11,425 nt of DNA from Archangium sp. (GCA_016793585.1 JAEUJR010000329.1:1-11425), one strand, 5' to 3'; counted from the stretch's first letter, positions 1 to 6,896 are shown. Program-made: numbers and translations. The notes: a model not told the origin generated them from the sequence alone.

Positions 1-278
1 ACACCGGCAAGGATGTTCCGAGCGGGCGTGAAGAGCTCCTTCTCGGCGACGCCGACTTTGGCCGCGGTGGCTGGCATCAGCTGCATGAGGCCTTTGGCAC
101 CGGCCGCGGAGACGGCGCGTGGGTTGTTGGCGGACTCCTGCCGGATGACGGCGCGGACGAGCGCCGGAGGAACCGGCCAGACATCGGCGACGTCGGCGAT
201 TGCGGCCTTGATTTCCGCGTCCCACAACGGAGGCGGAGGCGAGGCCGCAACGAACAGAGCGAGCGACGCGCTCAGCAT
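1..278 (-). CDS. VirB1-like lytic transglycosylase, N-terminal part (runs off left edge)
   Basis: Translating the minus strand from the ATG at 278 gives 92 residues with no stop before the window edge. Residues 1-13 form a short hydrophobic signal-like segment followed by a run of prolines. An SLT-type (GH23) domain follows: IRQES around residues 45-49, with E48 in the position of the catalytic acid, then AGAKGLMQLMPATA at about 59-72. The latter is the family's signature GxxGLMQ-MPxTA block. Such enzymes cleave peptidoglycan beta-1,4 glycosidic bonds, and the VirB1 version opens the wall locally for a type IV secretion channel. The start overlaps the end of the preceding 86-residue gene by 7 bases and has a GAGG ribosome site 8 bases upstream. 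The C-terminus, including the rest of the fold, lies outside the window. The family is secure; the VirB1 role is inferred from the virB neighbours. Confidence 0.88.
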   Translation of the reverse strand, partial: MLSASLALFVAASPPPPLWDAEIKAAIADVADVWPVPPALVRAVIRQESANNPRAVSAAGAKGLMQLMPATAAKVGVAEKELFTPARNILAG

Positions 279-532
279 GAGTGCGCCTCGAGCAGAAGCC
301 TCAGCTGGTGCGCCGGCCGAGGGTACGAAGGCGGCAACTCGAACGTCGCCTCCCAGCGCTCAAGGCGGGCGAGGACGATGCGCCAGTCGGTCGCCTCAAT
401 GGTGCTGAGAGTCGAAGCGAGAGCAGCGGCGAGCTCGACCGCGGCGGCGTGGAGCGGCCCGCGTGCGGGTTCGAGCATGCAGGTGATGGTGTCGTCGCAC
501 CATCGGGAGAGCGCGGCCGGCGAGGGCGTCAT
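272..532 (-). CDS. Small hypothetical protein (86 aa) between topA and the lytic transglycosylase
   Basis: I do not recognise this protein. It starts at the ATG at 532, whose ATGA overlaps the topA stop codon, so translation is probably coupled to topA. It stops 7 bases inside the next gene. The product is predicted mostly helical, with an Ala/Leu-rich middle (residues 27-45), several tryptophans (W11, W50, W60) and two N-terminal cysteines (C12, C18) plus a terminal one. It has no signal peptide or membrane helix, so a cytoplasmic location is likely. A longer reading starting at 733 would lie wholly over topA and is unlikely. The overlaps on both sides, in phase with the operon, argue that it is a real gene even though its function is unknown. 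Confidence 0.65.
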   Translation of the reverse strand: MTPSPAALSRWCDDTITCMLEPARGPLHAAAVELAAALASTLSTIEATDWRIVLARLERWEATFELPPSYPRPAHQLRLLLEAHSC

Positions 533-2862
533 CGCTTGCTCCCTCCGGACTCCTTGGCGTCTTCGATGTGCTTGCAGACGGGGTATCCGCTGCAACCAAC
601 GAAAGTGCCGCGAGGGCCCTTCTTCGCGACGAGAAGACGCGTCTTGCAGGCAGGGCAGGTGCGGTTCTGCTTCTTCGCCGTGACGAGAGCCTTCTTGTCC
701 CAGGAGCCACGACAGGTGGGGTAACTGGCGCACGAGAGGAACTCACCCTTGTCGTGCATGGGGCCGCCGCAGACGGGACACTTCTCGGTGGCGGGCGGCT
801 TCAAATCGACGATGCCACCGCACTCGCGATTGGCGCAGCGCGCGTAGGGGCCGTACTTGCCGTCGCGCTCGTGCGTCGGCCCTCCACACTTCGGGCACGG
901 CTTCTCGGACACCTTTACCGGCCGGAGGTCGAGCAGGCCCTTGCAGTCGCGCTTGAGGCAGCGAGCGTAGGGGCCGTGCTCGCCGGCGAGCTCGTGCATC
1001 GCGCCGCCGCAGACCGGGCACGGCTTGTCGGACGGCTTTGCGGAGGGGTCGGCGGAATAGGTGCACGTGGGGTAGCCGCTACAGGAGAGGAACGGGCCCT
1101 TCTTGCCGACGCGAAGGAAGAGTTCCTTCGTGCAGAGAGGGCAAGGCTTGCCAGTGGGCTTCGGGGCGTCGGCCGCAGCCTGCGTCGCCAGCTCGGGGCG
1201 CTTCTGCAGCTCGGCCGAGAAGAGCGGTGCAGCAGCCTTGAGTTGGTTCTCCCAGGAGCGATACCAGATGCCGAGCTCGGCGCGCCACGGACGGGCTCCG
1301 CCGGCGACGTCGTCGAGCGTCTCTTCAAGGACGCGCGTGTAGTCGGCTGCGACGAGCGCTGGGAAGGCAGTCGTGAGGACGGAGTCGATGAGTCGGCCTC
1401 GAGCCGTCGGCAGAACGTACTTGTCGTCTGCAGGCGCGAGGTATTCGCGCGTGAAAAGCACGTTGATGGTGTTGGCGAACGTGGACGGGCGGCCGATGCC
1501 TTCGCTCTCCATCGCCTTCACCAGCGTTGCCTCGGTGTAGCGAGGTGGAGGCTTCGTCTCCTGGCGCTTGGAGTCGATGGTGACGACGGTGAGTTGCTGG
1601 CCGACGGTGACGACGGGGAGTCGAGACTCATCCGCCGCGTCCTTTGGTGAGGCGTCTTCGTCGGCGGCCGAGAGGCGGAGGAAGGACTCGAAGAGCGTCG
1701 TCGTTCCTCGGGCGCGCCACGTCGTATCGCCACTGGTGATGGTGACGACGGTTGCGGACAGCTTCGCCGGCGCACACTGCGAGGCAACGAAGCGCGTGCG
1801 AATGAGCTGGTAGAGGCGCAGCTCGTCGCCGGCGAGCCCCTCGGGCGAGTCGGAGTCGAGCGACGTCGGGCGAAGACACTCGTGGGCGCCTTGTGAGGAG
1901 GCCTTCGACTTGTAGACGGGGGGCTCCGAGGGGAGGGCTTCCGGGAAATGCTGGCTGAGCCACGTGCGCGCCATCGCAGCGGCATCGGCGCTGACAGCGA
2001 CTGAGTCGGTGCGGTGGTAGGTGATGTGGCCCTTCTCGAAGAGCGTCTGCGCGACCTCCATGGTAGCGTCCGGCTTCAGCTTGAGCGCCACGCTGGCGGC
2101 CTGCTGCAGCGTGGAGGTCGTGAAGGGAGCCTTCGGCTTGCGGTCGACAGGCTTCGTTTCGACAGCGCTCACGATGTGCGGGCCTCGAGCTCGAGCGATG
2201 ACGGCAGCAGCTGCCTCGTCGGAGTGCAGCTGCACGTCTTCGTCGTCTTCCGTCTGAACCGGTGCGTACCGGGCCGTGAGCCCGTTGTCGTACTTCGCAG
2301 AAAGCGTCCAATACGGGGTGACGACGTGTGCCTCGCGCTCGAGCTCGCGTGCGACGACGAGATGAAGCGTGGCGGACTGCACGCGGCCGGCGCTGTGGCC
2401 CTTGCCGAACGGAGCGAGGAGGGGCGAGAGCTGGTAGCCGACGAAGCGGTCGATGATGCGCCGCGCCTGCTGGGCGTCGACGAGGTTCATGTCGACAGGG
2501 CCGGCGGCGTCGACCGCGGCGGCAAGCGCCTTTGGGGTGATTTCGGTGAAGCGGATCCGCTTCGCTGCTTTGAGGCGCAGCTCATCAACGAGGTGCCAGG
2601 CAATGGCCTCGCCCTCGCGGTCGGCGTCGGTCGCGAGGAGGACGGTGTCGGCTTCGCGAGCAGCCTTGCGAATGGCGGCGAGGAACGAGGCCTTCTCTTC
2701 GGAAACCTCGTACGTCGGAGTGAAGGTGGTGGTGTCGACACCGAGCGCCTTCTTCGGCAGGTCGCGGAAATGGCCGGCGGTGGCCAGCACCTCGTAACCA
2801 CCTCCGAGGTACTTCTTGATGGTTGCCTTCTTGTTGGGGCTTTCGACGATGACGAGCTTCAT
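529..2862 (-). CDS. topA: Type IA DNA topoisomerase (TopA class) with five zinc ribbons
   Basis: A 777-residue protein that relaxes negatively supercoiled DNA by single-strand cleavage and passage. The N-terminal Toprim domain carries VIVESPNK (residues 4-11, E7) and the metal-binding TDADREGEA block (78-86; D79, D81, E83). The catalytic tyrosine is Y282 in ITYHRTDS, with R284 beside it. AHECLRPT (326-333) and ESEGIGRPST (452-461) are further family blocks. The C-terminus holds five CxxC zinc ribbons, with first cysteines at 574, 615, 656, 695 and 736. Length and architecture match TopA rather than TopB/TraE-type topoisomerase III. The start has a strong GGAGG site 6 bases upstream. It follows the kinase-VirB10 gene after 88 bases and overlaps the next gene by ATGA. 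Conjugative elements often carry type IA topoisomerases (RP4 TraE); that this one serves transfer is inferred. It could equally be a second, element-borne TopA for general supercoiling control. Confidence 0.95.
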   Translation of the reverse strand: MKLVIVESPNKKATIKKYLGGGYEVLATAGHFRDLPKKALGVDTTTFTPTYEVSEEKASFLAAIRKAAREADTVLLATDADREGEAIAWHLVDELRLKAAKRIRFTEITPKALAAAVDAAGPVDMNLVDAQQARRIIDRFVGYQLSPLLAPFGKGHSAGRVQSATLHLVVARELEREAHVVTPYWTLSAKYDNGLTARYAPVQTEDDEDVQLHSDEAAAAVIARARGPHIVSAVETKPVDRKPKAPFTTSTLQQAASVALKLKPDATMEVAQTLFEKGHITYHRTDSVAVSADAAAMARTWLSQHFPEALPSEPPVYKSKASSQGAHECLRPTSLDSDSPEGLAGDELRLYQLIRTRFVASQCAPAKLSATVVTITSGDTTWRARGTTTLFESFLRLSAADEDASPKDAADESRLPVVTVGQQLTVVTIDSKRQETKPPPRYTEATLVKAMESEGIGRPSTFANTINVLFTREYLAPADDKYVLPTARGRLIDSVLTTAFPALVAADYTRVLEETLDDVAGGARPWRAELGIWYRSWENQLKAAAPLFSAELQKRPELATQAAADAPKPTGKPCPLCTKELFLRVGKKGPFLSCSGYPTCTYSADPSAKPSDKPCPVCGGAMHELAGEHGPYARCLKRDCKGLLDLRPVKVSEKPCPKCGGPTHERDGKYGPYARCANRECGGIVDLKPPATEKCPVCGGPMHDKGEFLSCASYPTCRGSWDKKALVTAKKQNRTCPACKTRLLVAKKGPRGTFVGCSGYPVCKHIEDAKESGGSKR

Positions 2863-2950
2863 TGCGAACCTCCGTGAGTTGTTTCGACAGTGTTAGAGCT
2901 GTCAGCACTGGACACACGTCGCCCATGGGCTTGAGCGGGTGAGCTGCTGG
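2863..2950 (-). promoter_or_regulatory. Intergenic gap upstream of topA with dyad symmetry
   Basis: This 88-base gap is one of the longest non-coding stretches in the window. It contains a GACAG/CTGTC inverted repeat (2886-2890 and 2899-2903, 8-base spacer), an overlapping CAGTG/CACTG repeat (2888-2892 and 2906-2910) and a perfect 10-base palindrome GCCCATGGGC (2921-2930). The topA ribosome site GGAGG lies at its downstream end. A CTGACA resembling a -35 box is present, but no convincing -10 follows at 17 bases. A local promoter or operator for topA is plausible but unproven. No U-tract terminator is seen. Confidence 0.3.
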
Positions 2951-5479
2951 TTAGTTGGTGGGCTGCTGCAGGAAGAGGGTGAAGGCGGTGCCCGCAGGAA
3001 CGAGCGGAGTGACACCGTCCTGTTGGCCCTGCCGACCGCGAACGACGTTCGATGCGGTGTCAGCTGCTCCGTTGACGACGTCCCCAGCAGCGCCCTCCGG
3101 CGTCGCGCGGCCGAGGAGGTTGCGGGCGGTATTCATCGCGCCCTCCTTCACCGCCTCTCCGGTTGCATCACCCGAGGGGAGCACTCGCGGGAGCGGAAGG
3201 CCGACGCGCTTGTCGGAGCCGAGCGCGATGGCGTCGATGGCCAGCGCGCCCGTGCGGAGATTGAGCGTGTCGCAGGTGAGGCCAACGCGTGCCGCTGAGA
3301 GCGGTGTCGTCATGCAGACGATGGTGGTGCCGCGAGGGACCACCACGGCGCCATCGATGAGGAGGTCGGCTGCGACGGTAGCCGTGACGGGCGACGGTTG
3401 TGCACCATCGGCCGCACTCGCGAGACGCGCGGCGATGCTGGCGCCTTTGGGAAGCCGCGCCGCGGACGACGTCGGCGTCGTCGGAGCGGCAATCATCTCG
3501 GTGTCGTAGGAGCGACGACGACCACCAGGGAGCGGAGCGGCAGCGACGGTGCCCTGTGGGGCATCCGGCGAGACGACCGGCCTGCCGCCGTACTGCTGGG
3601 CGAGAATGGCGTCGACCGCCTTCGCGTCGGGGCCTGGCTTCCTGCTTGCGGGTTTGGTGATTGGCGCGGGCGTCTGCGTTGGCGCATTGACTGGCGGTGA
3701 CGGAACGGGCACCGCAGCGAGCGGCGCGAGCTCCGGTGGCTGCTGTTGCGGCGTTGTGGCGCGCTCCTCCACTTCGCGCTGAGCGCGGAGTTGCTCAGGC
3801 GTCTTGACGACCTCGAGCTGGGGCTGTGTCGCTGTTCCCGGCGACTGGGAGAGGAGCAGAAGCTTCACGAGCCCGGCGCCAACGAGAAGCGTTGCGAGGA
3901 GAATGGCGGCCGGGAGCGCGAGCGCCTTCTTGGCGGACGTCTTGGGGTTGTCGATGTCGTCTTGCATCTGGAGGCGCCGACGGAGAGCGCTTTGCGCTGC
4001 AGCTGCTTCAGCAGCCTTGGAGGCATCTCGCGAGGCTGACGCCGAGACGGAGCGTGACTTCGAGTTCGACGCTGAGGCGTCTGTCGAGGGCAGGGGAACG
4101 GCGTCCTTGCTCTCGAAGAACTGCTTGGCGAGTTGGCGAACTGGCTCTGGGGTGACACCCGGCTCCGCGGGAGCCTCAGCCGGAGCGCTCGGCGGAGTCG
4201 ATGCGGTCCGGCCCGGTGTCAAGGCAGGGAGCTGCATCGTGCTCTTCGGAACGCGACGCGGCTGGACGCTGTAGACGCGACTCCCTGAGGGATTCGTCTT
4301 CTCGGCGTCGGGGGCGTCGGGGAGCGCGAAGATGGCGTCGACCTCCTTGCGAGCCTCGACTGCCGTGCACATCAAGCCACGGCGCTGCAGGAAGACTCTC
4401 AGTGCGTCGCCAAACTCGGCGCACGTGGCGAAGCGCTCGTCGCGTGATGGCGCAAGCGCGTGAAGGAGAATGTTCTTGAGGCTCGCGTCGAGCTCGGACG
4501 CTTCTCTGAGTCGCTCTTCGACTGATTCAGGCGTGAGCTGCGCGATGCGGAGATGGAGCTGGGTCTCCGTGTCTGTCGAGGCTCGGGTGAAGAAGCGCTT
4601 GAGCGCGAGCATTTCGTAGAGGCAGAGGGCGAGCGTGAACTGGTCCGTGCGTCCATCGAGCTTCGCGCCGACCAACTGCTCCGGCGCGTAGTACTGGTCC
4701 TTGCCCTTCACCATGTTGCTGGTGGTGCCTTCGCGATTCTCCAGGGACGAGAAGGCAATGCCGAAGTCGAGCAGCTTCACGGCGCCGCTGTCCGTCAGCA
4801 TGATGTTGTGCGGAGTGACGTCACGGTGGACGATACCGAGCGGCTTGCCGTTCGAGTCAGTCGCGCGATGTGCGTAGTCGAGCGCCGCGGCGAGTTCAGA
4901 GGTGATGTAGCAAGCGAGCGGAGGTGTGAGCGCGACGCGCTTCTTCCGCGCTGTCTCGATGATGGTTTTGAGGCTGCGGCCGGGGATGTACTCGAGGACC
5001 TGGATGAGCCCGCGTCCTTCGAGCGGCTGCAGGTCGTAGACTTGGCAGATGTTGTTGTGATGCAGAAGCGCTGCGAGGCGAGCCTCGTCGACGAAGCCCT
5101 TGAGGAACGTGGGGGCGTTGCGATGGCCAGCGAGGACCGGCAGGACGGTCTTCAGCGCGACGTCGCGCTCGAAGCCGCCCGTGCCGAGTTTCCGCGCGAG
5201 GAAGACCTCTCCCATTCCGCCAGCGCCCAGGCGTCGAGCGATGCGGTACTTCGCACCGCCGACGGTGAGGACATCGCCTTCGGCTGTGACGGACGGAGCG
5301 GCGGCCTGGTCGGCGGATCCAAGCAGTTCCTCGGCGAGGGCGGGTGCAGGCTCCTCCGCGCCGAGCGGCATCGCACTGCGCGACCGACTCCGCTGTGAGG
5401 GCTCCGCCGGAGGCGGAAGGTCGTCCTCGAGCGGCGAGGGCTCAGGCGGCACGTCGTCATCGACGAGAGGTTTGGACAT
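2951..5479 (-). CDS. Ser/Thr protein kinase fused to a VirB10-like type IV secretion core domain
   Basis: An 842-residue protein in one unbroken frame. Residues about 78-365 are a eukaryotic-like Ser/Thr kinase with every key element: glycine loop GAGGMGEV (85-92), ATP-binding K110, helix-C E132, catalytic HRDVTPHN (218-225, D220), DFG (238-240), APE (265-267) and D279. A Ser/Ala-rich linker (about 465-490) and a basic juxtamembrane region lead to one membrane helix (about 519-543, preceded by KK). A Pro-rich stretch follows (about 575-615), then a domain (about 675-840) with the VirB10/TrbI/TraM pattern: LPKGASIAARL, VPRGTTI, an LRTGALAIDAIAL strand, two small amphipathic helices like the antenna region, and a final PAGTAFTLFL. 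VirB10 spans both membranes and energises the channel; here the kinase replaces the usual short cytoplasmic N-terminus. ATG 5479 has GGAG 6 bases upstream; longer readings overlap the previous gene. The kinase call is near certain and the VirB10 call is good, though weakly conserved. Confidence 0.85.
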   Translation of the reverse strand: MSKPLVDDDVPPEPSPLEDDLPPPAEPSQRSRSRSAMPLGAEEPAPALAEELLGSADQAAAPSVTAEGDVLTVGGAKYRIARRLGAGGMGEVFLARKLGTGGFERDVALKTVLPVLAGHRNAPTFLKGFVDEARLAALLHHNNICQVYDLQPLEGRGLIQVLEYIPGRSLKTIIETARKKRVALTPPLACYITSELAAALDYAHRATDSNGKPLGIVHRDVTPHNIMLTDSGAVKLLDFGIAFSSLENREGTTSNMVKGKDQYYAPEQLVGAKLDGRTDQFTLALCLYEMLALKRFFTRASTDTETQLHLRIAQLTPESVEERLREASELDASLKNILLHALAPSRDERFATCAEFGDALRVFLQRRGLMCTAVEARKEVDAIFALPDAPDAEKTNPSGSRVYSVQPRRVPKSTMQLPALTPGRTASTPPSAPAEAPAEPGVTPEPVRQLAKQFFESKDAVPLPSTDASASNSKSRSVSASASRDASKAAEAAAAQSALRRRLQMQDDIDNPKTSAKKALALPAAILLATLLVGAGLVKLLLLSQSPGTATQPQLEVVKTPEQLRAQREVEERATTPQQQPPELAPLAAVPVPSPPVNAPTQTPAPITKPASRKPGPDAKAVDAILAQQYGGRPVVSPDAPQGTVAAAPLPGGRRRSYDTEMIAAPTTPTSSAARLPKGASIAARLASAADGAQPSPVTATVAADLLIDGAVVVPRGTTIVCMTTPLSAARVGLTCDTLNLRTGALAIDAIALGSDKRVGLPLPRVLPSGDATGEAVKEGAMNTARNLLGRATPEGAAGDVVNGAADTASNVVRGRQGQQDGVTPLVPAGTAFTLFLQQPTN

Positions 5480-5492
5480 GGCAGCTCCAACG

Positions 5493-5735
5493 TTACTTGG
5501 GTTGAGACAAGGCAGCGGCTTCGCGCTCGAAGCGGGCGACGTCAGATGTGACGGCACGCGTGAAGGCCCGGAGCCGCGCGGCTTCGTCGTGGAGACCGAG
5601 CGTCTCGAGCGGCTCAGCATGGAGCGCGAGGGCCTCGAGCATGCGGGGAAGGGTTGGGGCGGCACGCACAGCGTCGAAGAGACGCTTAAGGAGTTCGGCA
5701 CAGAGACGCGACTGCTCAGCGGTCGGAAGTGGCAT
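5493..5735 (-). CDS. Small helical hypothetical protein (80 aa) preceding kinase-VirB10
   Basis: I do not recognise this protein. It is rich in Leu, Ala, Glu and Arg and is predicted to be almost all helix, with no signal peptide or membrane span. It ends 13 bases before the kinase-VirB10 start, so the two are probably translated from one message and may cooperate. I chose ATG 5735: an AGGG lies 9 bases upstream and codon use becomes typical from here on. An in-frame ATG at 5768 would add 11 residues. That extension uses TTA, TAT and GTA codons that are rare in this window, lacks a ribosome site, and covers an AT-rich inverted repeat, so it looks non-coding. A cytoplasmic adaptor or regulator of the kinase is possible from position alone. 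Confidence 0.6.
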   Translation of the reverse strand: MPLPTAEQSRLCAELLKRLFDAVRAAPTLPRMLEALALHAEPLETLGLHDEAARLRAFTRAVTSDVARFEREAAALSQPK

Positions 5736-5779
5736 AGGTAAACCCTGCGAATAGTTTACATAAGGCATATTAGACGATC
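5736..5779 (-). promoter_or_regulatory. AT-rich gap with inverted repeat, candidate promoter/operator
   Basis: This short AT-rich island in otherwise GC-rich sequence contains GTAAAC (5738-5743) and GTTTAC (5754-5759) as a perfect 6-base inverted repeat with a 10-base spacer. On the minus strand a TAATAT (5772-5767) resembles a -10 box just upstream of the repeat, and no good -35 is seen. Such an arrangement would put an operator over the transcription start of the 80-aa gene and kinase-virB10. If translation instead started at 5768, the repeat would lie in coding sequence. The repeat is seen directly; its regulatory function is inferred. Confidence 0.35.
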
Positions 5780-6052
5780 TTACTTATGAACCTGGGCCCA
5801 TCTGCCATCAGGCTGTCTGGAGAGCATTCGCTCGCTGAGTTCGCGAACGTGCCAGGTGCGGCGTGGGCCGCGCGGCGGAAGCAGACGCAGAACGACGAGA
5901 AGCGTCTCCGGCTCTGCGGCTTCGTCGGCTTGGTTGAGGATGAAGCGGGCGTACGCGGCGCGGATCCGCTCATCAGAGGCGGCATCGTCGATGGTGAGGG
6001 GCGGCTCGGTGTTGCCGAACTTCACAGTCGAACCTTGGAGTCGTGCAGTCAT
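5780..6052 (-). CDS. Small hypothetical protein (90 aa), accessory block
   Basis: I do not recognise this protein. It starts at ATG 6052, whose ATGA overlaps the stop of the 201-residue gene, and a GAGGA ribosome site lies just upstream. The ORF can be extended to 6157 only by overlapping that gene. The N-terminal part looks beta-like (TARLQGSTVKFGN), the centre helical (residues about 25-45), and the C-terminus is basic with two tryptophans. No signal peptide or membrane segment is visible, so it is probably cytoplasmic. The clean coupling to its upstream neighbour supports a real gene. It precedes an AT-rich gap, so it may be the last gene of a sub-operon. Confidence 0.6.
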   Translation of the reverse strand: MTARLQGSTVKFGNTEPPLTIDDAASDERIRAAYARFILNQADEAAEPETLLVVLRLLPPRGPRRTWHVRELSERMLSRQPDGRWAQVHK

Positions 6053-6654
6053 GGCTTCCTCGGGAAGTGAACGACCTCGACCAGCGGCAGCGGCGGCGCG
6101 AGGTATGCGTTGAGGTCGGCGTCGGATGGCCAACGAGCGCAGAGAGATTTGAGCCACGAGAATGCGCAGCCCAACACATAGGCCTCGACAGGAACGCCAC
6201 CAGCCTCGAGAAGCTTGGGGTTGAGTTCCTCGAGCTCGGACCGGCGGAACGCGATGGTGCGGGTCGGGTGACGGTTCGCCGGTGGCACCGGAACATGGGC
6301 AACCGACGGGACTGGCGCGTACGGGTACGCGCGCGCGGCGACGAGAACGAAGTCGTGAAGCTCGGCGAACGTCGTGGCGAGGACTGGCGAGCGAAGCGCC
6401 CGCTCCAACACAATGAAGTGGCGAACGTCGACATGGAGCGCGTGAAGCTTGGGCCGCTCAGTGACGGTTGGAGCCTCCGACGGGTCTTCTGGAGGGCTTG
6501 CCGCGGTCGGGACACGCGTCACCAGAGTTGCGATGCGCATATGCGTGTCGAGAGACAGAGCCGCGGGAGGGACCTCAACGAGGACGCGACGCAGCAGCTC
6601 GACAGCCCTCGTGAGCAGCGCGTCGTTGCCAGAGCTGTCGAGCGCGAGCGTCAT
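6049..6654 (-). CDS. Hypothetical protein (201 aa), accessory block
   Basis: I do not recognise this protein. The ATG at 6654 forms TGATG with the stop of the preceding 80-residue gene, and its own stop overlaps the next start, so it is firmly embedded in the operon. It appears to have an N-terminal helical region (residues 10-50), a short Pro/Glu linker (52-66), a helical middle (68-110), a Pro/Val-rich stretch (111-130) and a C-terminal helical part with two cysteines (C163, C172). There is no signal peptide or clear membrane helix, which suggests a soluble cytoplasmic protein. Its place between virB9 and kinase-virB10 makes it a candidate accessory factor, regulator or substrate of the kinase. 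That is inference from position only. Confidence 0.65.
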   Translation of the reverse strand: MTLALDSSGNDALLTRAVELLRRVLVEVPPAALSLDTHMRIATLVTRVPTAASPPEDPSEAPTVTERPKLHALHVDVRHFIVLERALRSPVLATTFAELHDFVLVAARAYPYAPVPSVAHVPVPPANRHPTRTIAFRRSELEELNPKLLEAGGVPVEAYVLGCAFSWLKSLCARWPSDADLNAYLAPPLPLVEVVHFPRKP

Positions 6655-6896
6655 CAGCCGTTCTCGGAGAAGTCGACGGAAGGCCCGGGGAGCGGCTCAG
6701 CGTTCTCGGCCGACACCTCCTTCGCCTTCGGTTTTCGGAGGTGAATCCTCCCATCGGGTGGCGTGAGGAAGAGCTTCACGTTGATGGACCCGTCGCGGTT
6801 GACCCACGCGGAGCCAATGCGGTTCCAGAAGCTCTCCTTCACACCATCTTTCTCAACCTCGCGGATGAACCAGGCATCGAGACGCTCTGCTGACAT
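6654..6896 (-). CDS. Small conserved protein (80 aa) with W-x-IGxAW…DGRIxLR core
   Basis: ATG 6896 is preceded by GGAG at 8 bases; an in-frame ATG at 6941 would run through a strong stem-loop and is disfavoured. The core, residues 21-54, reads ESFWNRIGSAW, then NRDGSINVKL, then PPDGRIHLRKP. From memory this matches a widespread uncharacterised small protein family in proteobacteria, often near replication or mobile-element genes, with the pattern W..IG.AW..DG....L...P..GRI.LR. I know of no assigned biochemical role and claim none. The last 20 residues are acidic and probably disordered. Its stop is fused (TGATG) to the start of the 201-residue gene. The family resemblance was not checked by search. 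Confidence 0.75.
   Translation of the reverse strand: MSAERLDAWFIREVEKDGVKESFWNRIGSAWVNRDGSINVKLFLTPPDGRIHLRKPKAKEVSAENAEPLPGPSVDFSENG

Noticed and set aside
568..1650. 360-codon plus-strand open frame opposite topA
   Set aside because: It is a mirror of the topA coding sequence, Ala/Arg/Leu-biased, with no domain. The topA frame has complete family motifs.
4553..5398. 281-codon plus-strand open frame opposite the kinase domain
   Set aside because: It is antisense to the conserved kinase motifs and has no ribosome site or recognisable product.
2951..5479. Possibility that kinase and VirB10 parts are joined by an assembly error
   Set aside because: The frame is continuous, codon use is even, the linker has sensible composition, and the gene sits in the virB10 slot. 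A chimera is unlikely, though reads across about 3900-4400 would settle it.
5480..5701. N-terminal extension of kinase-VirB10 to 5701
   Set aside because: It would overlap almost the whole upstream 80-aa gene in another frame. The ATG at 5479 has a good GGAG site, and the extra residues look like shadow translation.
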